From contig NZ_KE136479.1 in NCBI RefSeq assembly GCF_000407165.1, positions 1,685,464-1,749,463 on the forward strand: a stretch of DNA of 64,000 bases. Direction: 5' to 3'. Shown here in pieces: positions 17,955 through 26,710 of this stretch. The translations under genes were made by a program, and so were the position numbers. This stretch comes from Enterococcus haemoperoxidus ATCC BAA-382. Lineage in GTDB: Bacteria; Bacillota; Bacilli; Lactobacillales; Enterococcaceae. Numbering within the stretch: the first letter of the stretch is position 1; each line of letters starts with the position of its first letter. The notes under the pieces are model-generated. The model saw nothing but the letters and a program-made list of their open reading frames with translations. It was not told where the DNA came from and did no database searches.

Positions 17955-18345
17955 CAATTGTTCCCCCTCTCAATTTCTCACCTAATTTCGAAGAGTTACC
18001 TGAAATTACAGATTTTTTAAACTGCCCATTATTGTTTTTGTCTAAATGAAACCTTACATATAACTCTTTATCTGCATCAATGATTAAAGTACCGTTAATT
18101 CCACCCATAGGATTATGTTTGATACTTTCTTCATCAATTTCATACGATTTAATAATTCCTTCTTCTGTGAGTGCTTTCGGGTCTAGTACTTTTAAACCAT
18201 TCTCAAATACTTCTTTTGCTTCTTGACTATTCACAATCTTAATCATTTTATCCTCTTGTTTCTTATTGTCTAACATCACTTTCCCTCCAATCCCAATGGT
18301 AATTATTACAATAATACCTATAACTACTAATAGTTTCTTTTTCAT
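17947..18345 (-). CDS. DUF1310 family membrane-anchored protein
   Basis: 132 residues. An N-terminal helix KKLLVVIGIIVIITIGIGG acts as signal anchor. The rest matches DUF1310 (KMIKIVNSQEAKEVFENGL, KALTEEGIIKSYEIDEESIK, HNPMGGINGTLIIDADKELY). AGGTGG lies before ATG. First gene of the lipase cassette; its end overlaps the lipase start by eight bases. Exported DUF1310 proteins are usually hypothetical. Here position suggests an immunity protein guarding the outer face of the membrane against the lipase, which is inference only. Confidence 0.75.
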   Translation of the reverse strand: MKKKLLVVIGIIVIITIGIGGKVMLDNKKQEDKMIKIVNSQEAKEVFENGLKVLDPKALTEEGIIKSYEIDEESIKHNPMGGINGTLIIDADKELYVRFHLDKNNNGQFKKSVISGNSSKLGEKLRGGTIDD

Positions 18346-18486
18346 TTTCCACCTACTTTTTCCATTTACTAAAAAAGTGTACTTATCATAATTAAACTTT
18401 AATTCTAATTACTATTTATTTTACTAAATGTACAATAAAATTGATAGATTTGAAATTATGATTTTTATCCAAGTTTGTCCATTTAA

Positions 18487-18524
18487 AAAGAGTTTGCAAG
18501 TTTTTACACTTACAAACCCTTTTC
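18487..18524 (-). terminator. Terminator after the FIVAR fragment
   Basis: Minus-strand stem AAAAGGGTTTGTAAG / CTTGCAAACTCTTTTT with G-U pairs and a closing T-run, four bases after the stop of the FIVAR fragment. It shows that a transcript once ended here. Confidence 0.7.
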
Positions 18525-18527
18525 TTA

Positions 18528-18638
18528 TTATACTAAGTTATTAATTGCTTGCTGTAGTTCAATAACAGCATGCTCAATATCTATTTGGCTAACCTCACTG
18601 CTATCATATACGTATTTGGCATCTGCAAGTTTAATCAT
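18528..18638 (-). pseudogene. C-terminal FIVAR-repeat fragment
   Basis: 36 codons: MIKLADAKYVYDSSEVSQ then IDIEHAVIELQQAINNLV and stop. The spacing LADA...AVIELQQAINNL is that of the FIVAR repeat found at the ends of large surface proteins. No upstream continuation is open, and a terminator follows. It is therefore the 3' tail of a deleted surface-protein gene. The rest of 18346-18840 holds nothing else I recognise. Confidence 0.55.
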
Positions 18639-18846
18639 TAAAATTGATCAAGTTATTATCTTAAAACCACCAAAACAGGTTCCTAGGACTTAATAAATAT
18701 AGTCATCAAAAATCGGTGATTTTATTTATTTAATTCTTGTCCATCTCCCATAACATTAAATTCCAATTTTCCCCATTATCAACTGTATTCGTTGAGGTAT
18801 ACATACGCCACTTTAATGCTATATTAATAACAATAATGAAAATACC

Positions 18847-18978
18847 AACTATGGTGCAACTTTACAAGCTATTGCAGATAGTTTAGGGAATACCTTTGAT
18901 GTATTTATAAAATATTATGCTCATCCTCAAGAGAAATTACAGAAAAAAATAGCTTGTATCGACTTTTTGAAAAACTAG
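18847..18978 (+). pseudogene. 3' remnant of a tyrosine-recombinase (phage/ICE integrase) gene
   Basis: An open frame from about 18847 to TAG at 18976-18978 reads NYGATLQAIADSLGNTF, DVFIKYYAHPQEKLQKKIA and ends CIDFLKN. The pattern LQAIADxLGxT...YYAHP...QKKIA is the C-terminal end of tyrosine recombinases, including the Y of the active site, although the usual LGH has become LGN. Catalytic arginines and the N-terminal domains are absent. It lies 125 bases from the 3' end of tRNA-Leu, the normal place for an integrase. Confidence 0.65.
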
Positions 18979-19057
18979 AGTAATTACCTTAATAGATACA
19001 CTAGTTTTTCTACAAATTATTGCATCGCTTCGTTCATCAGAACTTTTATGGAGACAT

Positions 19058-19096
19058 TAAAAAAAACCTAAACCTATATATACCAAGGTTTAGGGT
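19058..19096 (-). terminator. Terminator of tRNA-Leu
   Basis: Minus-strand stem CCTAAACCT / AGGTTTAGG followed by eight T, eight bases past the tRNA 3' end. Confidence 0.9.
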
Positions 19097-19103
19097 TGAA
19101 CTA

Positions 19104-19186
19104 TGCGGCCAAGAAGACTCGAACTTCCACGGGGTTGCCCCCACCAGCCCCTCAAGCTGGCGCGTCTGCCATTCCGCCATGACCGC
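19104..19186 (-). tRNA. tRNA-Leu (GAG anticodon)
   Basis: An 83-base class II tRNA with a long variable arm. The acceptor stem GCGGTCA pairs with TGGCCGC (one G-U), the anticodon stem CCAGC/GCTGG encloses loop TTGAGGG, giving anticodon GAG, and the T-arm carries GTTCGAGTC. The discriminator base is A and CCA is not encoded. Its 3' end faces the integrase remnant and the decayed region to its left, consistent with past use as an attachment site. Confidence 0.95.
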
Positions 19187-19285
19187 ATTTTATATTTTAT
19201 GAAATAAGTGTATCTTAACATATGATAAAATACGGCCTACCTTTTGTCAATGGTTCATCTAACAGGCAAACGTACATAATAAAAG

Positions 19286-20011
19286 TTAACGCTGCTGCTT
19301 ATACGCATATACTTGACATAGCTCATCATAAGCCCTACTGACATTATTTGGAATTTCTACTTCCCCGATGTAATTACTTCCTTTTGGTCCGTAACCATAT
19401 TCATCGTTTCTCAATCGAGGAATCTCCCCTAAAACTAAAGACAGAAAATATTCTTTTGTCCATAAACCATTAAGTCTATCATCTTCAAAAAGAATGGTTT
19501 TATCTATAGATTTCAGATAAGGCACGATTGGTACATAATTTGTAAACATTGTGTTCGTTTCTTGCCAATGTTTTTCAAAGGTCGCCTTGATTCTTCTTTG
19601 TAAAATCGGATCTTCCAGTAATAAGACCTTCTTTTGCGCTATTCTAGCTTTTTTTACAACCTCTAAAGAAAAGAGTGCATTTTCACCAGAATTGGTTGAG
19701 TGCATTTCTGTTAAGAATAACTCTGGAGCTATATCATATTTCATTTTATAATACTCTAAATACATTTCAGTTTCACTAGCATCCGAGACGTCAATTCCCA
19801 TATTTTTAAAATTATTTCGTAAAAAAGGCGTAGCGTGACCGATACCACCTACAAGTAAAACCGCAGATACTTTTTTTTGTTTATATAAGTGTATCAGTTC
19901 ATCGGCAAGATAAGGAAGACTATTTCCAGCCAAAATTGCTAAATCATAGCTTCCTGTTATTTTTTCTTGTGCAGCTAAATAGTTGATTACTTCATTCCAT
20001 TGGCGAATCAT
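19286..20011 (-). CDS. YdcF family (DUF218) protein
   Basis: 241 residues, cytoplasmic by sequence. The DUF218 core is recognisable: LAILAGNSLPYLADELIHLY, VLLVGGIGHATPFLRNNF, EMHSTNSGENALFS and KVLLLEDPILQRRI. This matches the YdcF branch that binds S-adenosylmethionine in E. coli and lacks the membrane segments of SanA/ElyC. Ends within 100 bases of tRNA-Leu. Physiological role is not known. Confidence 0.85.
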   Translation of the reverse strand: MIRQWNEVINYLAAQEKITGSYDLAILAGNSLPYLADELIHLYKQKKVSAVLLVGGIGHATPFLRNNFKNMGIDVSDASETEMYLEYYKMKYDIAPELFLTEMHSTNSGENALFSLEVVKKARIAQKKVLLLEDPILQRRIKATFEKHWQETNTMFTNYVPIVPYLKSIDKTILFEDDRLNGLWTKEYFLSLVLGEIPRLRNDEYGYGPKGSNYIGEVEIPNNVSRAYDELCQVYAYKQQR

Positions 20012-20057
20012 CTTGTTCCCTACTTTCCTTTTCCGTCAATAATACAAAGAGGGTAGC

Positions 20058-20101
20058 ACAAAAGTGTTTAGCTCTTCTTTCTCAGAGCTAAACACTTTTG
20101 T
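20058..20101 (-). terminator. Strong hairpin after the SprT gene
   Basis: A perfect 18 bp stem ACAAAAGTGTTTAGCTCT and its complement adjoin the sprT-like stop codon. There is no long U-tract on either strand, so it may act as a partial terminator or mRNA 3' stabiliser between SprT and YdcF. Confidence 0.6.
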
Positions 20102-20593
20102 CTAAACTTCTACAAGTTTCCCTCGACATTTGCCGCAAACAAATTTTTGGGTATTGACTCTACGTTTTCTTAAAATCAATGTTTGACATTTTTCGCATTG
20201 ATATTGATGATAAGATTGCGGCTTTTGCTCTACTAAAGGTCGAACATAACGACTTCCACCCGTTTTTTTTAACAATGTCTTAAAGTCAGAATCTTTATGC
20301 TGATAGCCCTTGCCGTCAATATGAAGATGATAATGACATAATTCATGTTTGATGACTTTGATTAATTCGTCTTCGCCATAAAGTTCAATAACTTTCGGGT
20401 TAAAATCAATATCGTGAGAATTTAAATGATACCGCCCACCTGTGGTTTTCAACCGTCGATTGAAAAAAGCTTTATGCCTAAACTTTTTTTCAAAAAAAGC
20501 CAACGAAATTTCTTCTACTAACTTTTGTAACTGTTCATCGGTAAATACTGGCTTTGTTGGTTTTCCTTCTTTCGAAAAACTGCTCAAAATCAA
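20102..20593 (-). CDS. SprT family zinc metalloprotein
   Basis: 163 residues. The SprT-like core has the zinc protease motif IKHELCHYHLH near residues 82-92. A C-terminal zinc ribbon (CEKCQTLILRKRRV then CGKCRG) follows. The start is TTG at 20593, or TTG two codons later, both close to AAGGAAAG; the first overlaps the tex stop by four bases, so the two genes are coupled. Related eukaryotic Spartan proteases digest DNA-protein crosslinks, but the bacterial substrate is unknown. Confidence 0.9.
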   Translation of the reverse strand: MILSSFSKEGKPTKPVFTDEQLQKLVEEISLAFFEKKFRHKAFFNRRLKTTGGRYHLNSHDIDFNPKVIELYGEDELIKVIKHELCHYHLHIDGKGYQHKDSDFKTLLKKTGGSRYVRPLVEQKPQSYHQYQCEKCQTLILRKRRVNTQKFVCGKCRGKLVEV

Positions 20594-22782
20594 TCTTTCC
20601 TTTCAGCTTGCGGCAACATCGTTAGACTAATGCGCCCTTTCTTCATGTCTACATCTTCTACCCAAACGGTCACAACGTCTCCTACAGCAACGACATCTGT
20701 AGGATGTTTAACAAATTTTGTACTAAGTTTTGAAATGTGGACTAAGCCATCTTGTTTTACACCAATATCAACGAAAGCACCAAAATCGATAACATTTCGA
20801 ACTGTACCTTGCAACTCCATTCCAGATTTAAGGTCTTCCATGGATAAGACATCTTTTCTTAAAAGAGGAGCAGGCATTTCATCACGCATGTCTCTTCCTG
20901 GCTGGACTAATGCTTGGATGATATCTTTCAAGGTTTCACTCCCAACAGCTAATTCAGATTCTAATTGATCTAATGACAATCCTTTAATGCTTTGGGCAGC
21001 TTCTGGAGTTCCAAGTTCTGCTAATTTAACGCTGGCTTTTTCTAAAATTGCCTTAGCAACATCATAACTTTCTGGATGAATCCCTGTATTATCCAATATG
21101 TTTTTCCCATTTGGAATTCGCAAGAACCCAATCGCTTGTTCATAAGCTTTTGGACCTAAACGAGGAACTTTTTTAACTTGATTACGAGCCGTAAAGGCGC
21201 CATTTTCATCTCGATAGGCCATTAAGTTTTGAGCAGTCGTTTTGTTTAAACCAGAAATATGTTGTAATAATTGTGGGCTAGCTGTGTTTACATTTACGCC
21301 GACTTGGTTAACAGCTGTTTCTACAACAAAATCCAATTGTTCTGCTAAACGTTTTTGGGAAACATCATGTTGATATTGACCGACGCCGACCGCTTTCGGA
21401 TCGATTTTTACAAGTTCTGCTAAAGGATCTTGCAAACGGCGAGCAATACTGACCGCACTTCTTTCTTCTACTTGTAGATCTGGAAATTCAGTTCTCGCTA
21501 CATCACTCGCAGAATAGACAGACGCTCCTGCTTCGTTAACGATCACATAGAAAACGTCCCGTTTGATTTGTTTTAATTGTTCAGCAACAAATAGCTCAGA
21601 TTCACGGCTAGCTGTTCCATTACCGATCGCCACCATTTCAACTTGATACTTTTCAATCAACTGATTAAAAGCAGGACCTGCTGCTGCACGTTTTTCTCCT
21701 GAAGCTGGTTTGTGAGGATAAATCACTTGGATCGCTAATACTTTACCTGTGGCATCGACAATCGCCATTTTGCATCCTGTTCGGTAAGCTGGATCAAACC
21801 CTAAAACGACTTTGCCTTTCAATGGTGGTTGAAGCAATAGATTACGTAAGTTCTCACCAAAAATATTGATTGCTTGTTCATCGGCTTTTTCAGTCAATTC
21901 ATTACGAATCTCACGTTCGATGGCTGGACCAATAAATCGTTTGTAACTATCTAAATACGCTGTTTCAACATAAGCCGCTGTTGGAGATTGTTTATTATTT
22001 CCAATCAATTGTCGTTCTAAATAAGAATTGATTTTTTCTTCCTCTACCAAAAGAGTAACTTTCAAGATATCTTCTTTTTCACCACGATTTGTTGCTAAGA
22101 CCCTATGAGAAACCATTTTACTAACAGGTTCAGAAAAATCATAATACATTTCATAAACTGATTTCTCGTCTTTCTCTTCGTCTTTAACTGTACTTACGTA
22201 TTGCCCATGTTTAAAGGTAAAATCACGAATCCAAGTACGGAATTTAGGCTCATCGGATACTCGTTCAGCAATGATTTCATGCGCACCAAGCAATGCTGCT
22301 TCCGCTGAATCAACTTCTTTTTCAGCATCCACATATTTATCAGCCTCAGCCGTTACATCTGCCTGAACTGGAAAGCTCATTAACCAGTCTGCTAAAGGTT
22401 CTAGTCCTTTTTCTTTGGCAATTGTTGCTTTGGTACGACGTTTTTGCTTGTAAGGGCGATATAGATCTTCTACTTGCTGCATTTTTGTCGCTTTTTGAAT
22501 GGATTTAGCTAACTCATCTGTCAGTTTTCCTTGCTCTTCGATTAAACGAAGTACTTCTTCTTTGCGTTTCTCTAAATTACCTAAGTAGGTGTACCGTTCT
22601 TCAATTTCACGAATTTGCACTTCATCTAAACTGTTCGTCATTTCTTTACGATAACGGGCAATAAAAGGAACAGTGTTGCCTTCACTTAATAAAGTCAGCA
22701 CTGTTGTGATTTGTTTGGGACGATATTCTGTCAATTCTTTCTGAAGTAAATCAACTACTTCTTGGTTATAAGCTTCTGCCAT
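20590..22782 (-). CDS. tex: Tex family RNA-binding transcription accessory protein
   Basis: 730 residues from ATG 22782, preferred over ATG 22818 because GAGAGG lies before it and MAEAYNQEVV is the natural N-terminus. Domains in order: Tex N-terminal helical region, YqgF-like RNase H fold (VLGFDPAYRTGCKMAIVD, near 320-450), helix-hairpin-helix pair (GLNKTTAQNLMAYRDENGAF) and a C-terminal S1 domain (ELQGTVRNVIDFGAFVDIGV). Tex proteins bind RNA and RNA polymerase-associated complexes and influence transcription and toxin expression. Coupled to the SprT gene downstream. Confidence 0.93.
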   Translation of the reverse strand: MAEAYNQEVVDLLQKELTEYRPKQITTVLTLLSEGNTVPFIARYRKEMTNSLDEVQIREIEERYTYLGNLEKRKEEVLRLIEEQGKLTDELAKSIQKATKMQQVEDLYRPYKQKRRTKATIAKEKGLEPLADWLMSFPVQADVTAEADKYVDAEKEVDSAEAALLGAHEIIAERVSDEPKFRTWIRDFTFKHGQYVSTVKDEEKDEKSVYEMYYDFSEPVSKMVSHRVLATNRGEKEDILKVTLLVEEEKINSYLERQLIGNNKQSPTAAYVETAYLDSYKRFIGPAIEREIRNELTEKADEQAINIFGENLRNLLLQPPLKGKVVLGFDPAYRTGCKMAIVDATGKVLAIQVIYPHKPASGEKRAAAGPAFNQLIEKYQVEMVAIGNGTASRESELFVAEQLKQIKRDVFYVIVNEAGASVYSASDVARTEFPDLQVEERSAVSIARRLQDPLAELVKIDPKAVGVGQYQHDVSQKRLAEQLDFVVETAVNQVGVNVNTASPQLLQHISGLNKTTAQNLMAYRDENGAFTARNQVKKVPRLGPKAYEQAIGFLRIPNGKNILDNTGIHPESYDVAKAILEKASVKLAELGTPEAAQSIKGLSLDQLESELAVGSETLKDIIQALVQPGRDMRDEMPAPLLRKDVLSMEDLKSGMELQGTVRNVIDFGAFVDIGVKQDGLVHISKLSTKFVKHPTDVVAVGDVVTVWVEDVDMKKGRISLTMLPQAERKD

Positions 22783-22899
22783 ATTTACATACCTCTCTTC
22801 ATTAACATACTGTTTCATTTTAGCATATTTTCTTGTTGAAATATAGGACGAGCAAAAAGCTTAAAAAAGACTTTACTCGGTTCAAATAGAAACAGTTGT

Positions 22900-23634
22900 T
22901 TAAAAATCAGGCTGCCAAGGTCCATTTAAATTTTGATATTCAATGTCTTGCACGATTCCATTTTGATCGAAAATCACACCATGAACTGAACCACCAAACA
23001 CAGCGCCCCCATCAATCCCAATTTTATTATCGGACAGCCACAAGTCAGTTGTCTCCATATCTCCATGAAGCATTGGAGTAATGGTATGACCAAACACAAT
23101 TTTTTTACCTGTATGATTTTTTCCTTGATGAAACGCCTCTCTGATCCAGATAAAATCATGCGGACTCGTTTCATGCCAGTCTTTTTTAGTTAAGTCTACT
23201 CCAGCATGAACAAAAATATACTCTTCCCATTCAAAGTAAAGTGGCCGCTCAGTCAAAAATTCAATCAACTCTTTATATCTGCTGCGAATCATCATGCTGA
23301 TCTCAGTTGGGGAATATTCTTCTGTTGCTCCTTTATGAAGCAAACTTTCCATCGTTTCTTTACCACCGTTACGAATGTAACTAGTAAACCAGTCCTCTGG
23401 TTTATTTAGAAACTGCAGAAAATATTCTTCATGATTTCCTCTAAGGTAAACGGCTTTATATTTCTCAACCAATTCTTTTCCAAGTAAAAAGCTCTCTTTT
23501 GTTTTGGGGCCACGATCATTTAAGTCACCGATCAATACTAATTGATGCATCTTCGGATCAAAGTATTGGATCAATTTTTCAAACAACTCGTATTCCCCGT
23601 GAATATCACTGATTGCGTAGATAAATTTTTTCAT
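22900..23634 (-). CDS. PPP-family serine/threonine phosphatase-like metallophosphoesterase
   Basis: 244 residues. Metal-binding motifs are complete: SDIHGEYE (residues 9-16), GDLNDRGP, YLRGNHEEY, FVHAGVD and VFGHTITP. This is the PrpA/PrpE-type bacterial PPP family, which may dephosphorylate proteins or Ap4A. It stands alone with ATG near 23634, and no partner kinase is adjacent. Substrate uncertain. Confidence 0.88.
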   Translation of the reverse strand: MKKFIYAISDIHGEYELFEKLIQYFDPKMHQLVLIGDLNDRGPKTKESFLLGKELVEKYKAVYLRGNHEEYFLQFLNKPEDWFTSYIRNGGKETMESLLHKGATEEYSPTEISMMIRSRYKELIEFLTERPLYFEWEEYIFVHAGVDLTKKDWHETSPHDFIWIREAFHQGKNHTGKKIVFGHTITPMLHGDMETTDLWLSDNKIGIDGGAVFGGSVHGVIFDQNGIVQDIEYQNLNGPWQPDF

Positions 23635-23845
23635 AAACTAAGCTCCTTTTTACCATTCTTTTTTCTATATTATAACGCAAAAAACAACATGTACTTCAGA
23701 TTATCAATTGAAAACATATAGGGATAGTCGTTTATTTAAGAATATTTTAAAAATTGAAAATTAATCTTAGACTTTTCATGAAAAAGAGAGTAAACTTATA
23801 TGAATGACACCATGTCATAAAATTAGTAGAAAAGAGCTGAAATTT

Positions 23846-24706
23846 ATGAAGAAAAAAACAATTTTCGGTATTCTTGCAGTTTTAGTTGTTATGATTGCTA
23901 TTTTCTTGATCGTTCAAGGAAATTCAGGAAAATCAAAAGCTATTACTGTTCGAACTGGTGAAGTAAAAAACGAAACGATCGTTGAAAAACTTTCTACAAC
24001 CGGTACGTTAATTCCCAATCAAACACAAACACTTATGGGAACCGGCAATGTTGTCGATGTGTTTGTCAAGACCGGTGATAAAGTAGAAAAAGACAAAGTT
24101 TTAGCAACATATGATAACGGCTTACAATTAACTGCCGGATTCAATGGCACGGTCACTCAGGTCAACATTAAATCCAAACAAGCCGATACAAATGCTCAGC
24201 AAGGAAAACCATCGATTCAGCTAGATGATCTTTCTACCTTAAAAGTTCAACTAGCATTATCTAACTCAGAGGCTTCTGCTGTAGCTGTTGATCAAAAAGC
24301 GGAAATCACAAGCGGTAATGAAACGTTTTCAGGAAAAGTCGCTGAAAAAGATCCTGCTGCTCAAAGTACTCAATCAGCAACAGGAACAAGTGCAAGTTTA
24401 GGTGCCGTTGTAACCTTTGATCAAGCACCAGAAAAACTGTTCGCAGGTTTTGATGTAGATGTCGATATCACAACAAATACCGTTGAAAATGTCCTAGCCT
24501 TACCGATCGAAGCTTTAACCTATAATGATAAAAATGAACCGATTGTATTCGAGGTTAAAAATGGCCGTGCCAAAGAAACAAAAATTGAAATCGGCATTCA
24601 ATCAGATAAATTGATCGAAGTCAAAAGCGGACTAAAAGAAGGAGAAAAGGTGATTCTTTCTCCAAGTTCTGATATCAAAAACAATACTGAAGTAACCAAA
24701 GAATAG
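23846..24706 (+). CDS. HlyD/MacA-type efflux adaptor
   Basis: 286 residues. ATG 23846 was chosen because it gives the MKKKTIFGILAVLVVMIAIFLI signal anchor; the upstream extension from 23804 has no ribosome site. The barrel-sandwich domain (LIPNQTQTLMGTGNVVDVFV, TGDKVEKDKVLATYDNG) and a beta-barrel domain with SNSEASAVAVDQKAEI follow. No long alpha-hairpin is visible, so it is the short Gram-positive form like YknX. Sits 12 bases before the ABC ATPase gene and forms the extracytoplasmic partner of that exporter. Confidence 0.88.
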   Translation: MKKKTIFGILAVLVVMIAIFLIVQGNSGKSKAITVRTGEVKNETIVEKLSTTGTLIPNQTQTLMGTGNVVDVFVKTGDKVEKDKVLATYDNGLQLTAGFNGTVTQVNIKSKQADTNAQQGKPSIQLDDLSTLKVQLALSNSEASAVAVDQKAEITSGNETFSGKVAEKDPAAQSTQSATGTSASLGAVVTFDQAPEKLFAGFDVDVDITTNTVENVLALPIEALTYNDKNEPIVFEVKNGRAKETKIEIGIQSDKLIEVKSGLKEGEKVILSPSSDIKNNTEVTKE

Positions 24707-24718
24707 AAGGTGAAATGA

Positions 24719-25411
24719 TTGATCGATTTAAAAGATGTAGTAAAAATCTACCGTACCGGCGGAGAAGAACTAGAAGCTTTAAAACACGTTTCCCTGCATA
24801 TTGCAGAAGGAGAATTCACTTCTATTATGGGCCCTAGCGGTTCTGGTAAATCAACCATGATGAATATTCTTGGTTTATTAGATCGTTTTGACGAAGGAAC
24901 CTATCACTTGAATGGACAAGACGTTACCAATTTGACGAGTAACGAAAGTGCTCACGTTAGAAATAAAGAAATTGGTTTTGTTTTTCAATCCTTTAATTTG
25001 ATGCCGCGGATGTCCCTACTAGACAATGTTGCCCTACCGATGGTTTATTCTGGTATTTCGGCAAAAGAGCGCAAAGAGCGCGCATTAGAAGCTTTGAGAA
25101 AAGTGGGTTTGGCAGATCGTATAGCTCATAGACCAAATGCTATTTCTGGCGGACAAAAACAACGTGTAGCCATCGCTCGAGCTATCGTAAATGATCCAGC
25201 CGTTTTAATGGCTGATGAACCGACAGGTAATTTAGATTCAAAAACAACACTGGAAATCATGAAGATTTTCCAAGATTTAAATGATACTGGTACAACTGTT
25301 GTCATGGTTACACATGAACCGGATGTAGCGCAATACACGAAGCGAATCGTGTCATTTAGAGATGGTGAAATCATTGATGATCAACCAGTATTAGATCGAA
25401 AAACACTATAG
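24719..25411 (+). CDS. MacB-type ABC exporter ATPase
   Basis: 230 residues from TTG, with AAGGTG six bases upstream. Motifs: Walker A GPSGSGKST, Q-loop FQSFNLMPRMS, signature ISGGQKQRVAIARA, Walker B VLMADEPTGNLDS and H-loop VVMVTHEPD. It belongs to the LolD/MacB/YknY family and powers the permease encoded 15 bases downstream. Such systems export peptides or provide protection from antimicrobial peptides and toxins. Confidence 0.93.
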   Translation: MIDLKDVVKIYRTGGEELEALKHVSLHIAEGEFTSIMGPSGSGKSTMMNILGLLDRFDEGTYHLNGQDVTNLTSNESAHVRNKEIGFVFQSFNLMPRMSLLDNVALPMVYSGISAKERKERALEALRKVGLADRIAHRPNAISGGQKQRVAIARAIVNDPAVLMADEPTGNLDSKTTLEIMKIFQDLNDTGTTVVMVTHEPDVAQYTKRIVSFRDGEIIDDQPVLDRKTL

Positions 25412-25426
25412 AAAGGAGCCATTTTC

Positions 25427-26650
25427 ATGGGAATTATTGAAAGTTTCAAAATGGCGATCGATAGTATTCTAGCGAATAAAATGCGTTCGTTTTTGACTAT
25501 GCTGGGAATTATTATCGGAATTGCAGCTGTGATCGCTATATTAGCTGTGGGTAATGGTGCGACTAGTCAAATCACAGGCACATTCAGCGATTTGGGTGCT
25601 TCTACGATTTCTGTTTCTACTAGTCGAGACGCAACCGATAGTCAAAAAATCACCAGTAAAGACATCAAAGCATTAAAAGATGGCATCCCGCAAATCGACC
25701 ATCTCTCTCCTGTTGTTTCAATTCAAGCAGTCGGAGCTGCAAATGAAAAATCAAAAGCAACATTGATCATGGCAGGAACGCCTGATTTACAATATACCAA
25801 TCAAACAATGGATAAAGACATCGTCTATGGTCGTTATTTCAATACAACCGAATACTCTGAAGGCAGCAAAGTAGCTGTAATTAGCGCTGACACCGCTCGC
25901 TATTTTTTCAACGGACGAGAAAACGTTGTGGGTGAAAAAATTAACTTACGCGGACAAAAAGGACAAATCAGTGCCCGAATCATCGGCGTAACCAAAAGTA
26001 CCGTAGAAAAAATGGTTGGCTCTTTTGACGAAGAGGAAATGATGGGTTATGTCTCCATTCCACTAACTACAGCGGATAATTTAAATCCTGATGCCACTAA
26101 AATCACTAGTTTAACTGTAATTGTCAAATCCAAAGATGATATCGATGCAGTTTCGAAACAAATCGTAAATATCCTCTCTGTTCGTCACAATACAGTCGGT
26201 GAAAAAGTCTATACTGCAACGAACTTCTTGCAAGCACTTGATCAAGTGAATAATGTTTTAGGTTTATTTATCAACTTTATTGTAGCTGTTGCGGCAATTG
26301 CTCTGCTTGTTGGAGGTATTGGTGTGATGAATATCATGCTTGTTTCGGTAACGGAACGAACTAGAGAAATTGGAACAAGAAAAGCATTAGGCGCAACAGA
26401 TAGTAATATCTTATTTCAGTTTCTGACAGAATCGGTTATTCTGTGCTTGATTGGTGGACTGATTGGATTAACATTAGGTGCAATCTTGGCAGTTACTGTT
26501 GCTAGTGCTTTGGATATCACAGCACAGTTTACGTTAAGCTCAATTGTAGCTGTACTTTTATTTTCAAGTGCTATTGGGATTTTCTTTGGTGTTTATCCAG
26601 CAAGAAAAGCTGCGAAACTTGATCCAATCGAAGCATTACGTTACGAATAA
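25427..26650 (+). CDS. MacB-type ABC exporter permease
   Basis: 407 residues. An N-terminal transmembrane helix (SFLTMLGIIIGIAAVIAILAVG) is followed by a MacB periplasmic-core domain (about 45-240) and an FtsX domain with three helices (IVAVAAIALLVGGIGVMNIM ... ARKAAKLDPIEALRYE). The ending PIEALRYE is diagnostic. AAGGAG precedes ATG. Together with the adaptor and ATPase it makes a complete three-gene exporter like YknXYZ. No regulator or substrate gene is linked. Confidence 0.93.
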   Translation: MGIIESFKMAIDSILANKMRSFLTMLGIIIGIAAVIAILAVGNGATSQITGTFSDLGASTISVSTSRDATDSQKITSKDIKALKDGIPQIDHLSPVVSIQAVGAANEKSKATLIMAGTPDLQYTNQTMDKDIVYGRYFNTTEYSEGSKVAVISADTARYFFNGRENVVGEKINLRGQKGQISARIIGVTKSTVEKMVGSFDEEEMMGYVSIPLTTADNLNPDATKITSLTVIVKSKDDIDAVSKQIVNILSVRHNTVGEKVYTATNFLQALDQVNNVLGLFINFIVAVAAIALLVGGIGVMNIMLVSVTERTREIGTRKALGATDSNILFQFLTESVILCLIGGLIGLTLGAILAVTVASALDITAQFTLSSIVAVLLFSSAIGIFFGVYPARKAAKLDPIEALRYE

Positions 26651-26669
26651 TTATTTAATATTGTAAAGC

Positions 26670-26707
26670 AAAATCAGGACGAGACTATTTTCTCTGTCCT
26701 GATTTTT
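26670..26707. terminator. Bidirectional terminator between exporter and EVE genes
   Basis: Stem AAAATCAGGAC / GTCCTGATTTT with T-run on the plus strand and A/T-rich flank on the other side; serves the convergent genes. Confidence 0.8.
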
Positions 26708-26710
26708 TAT

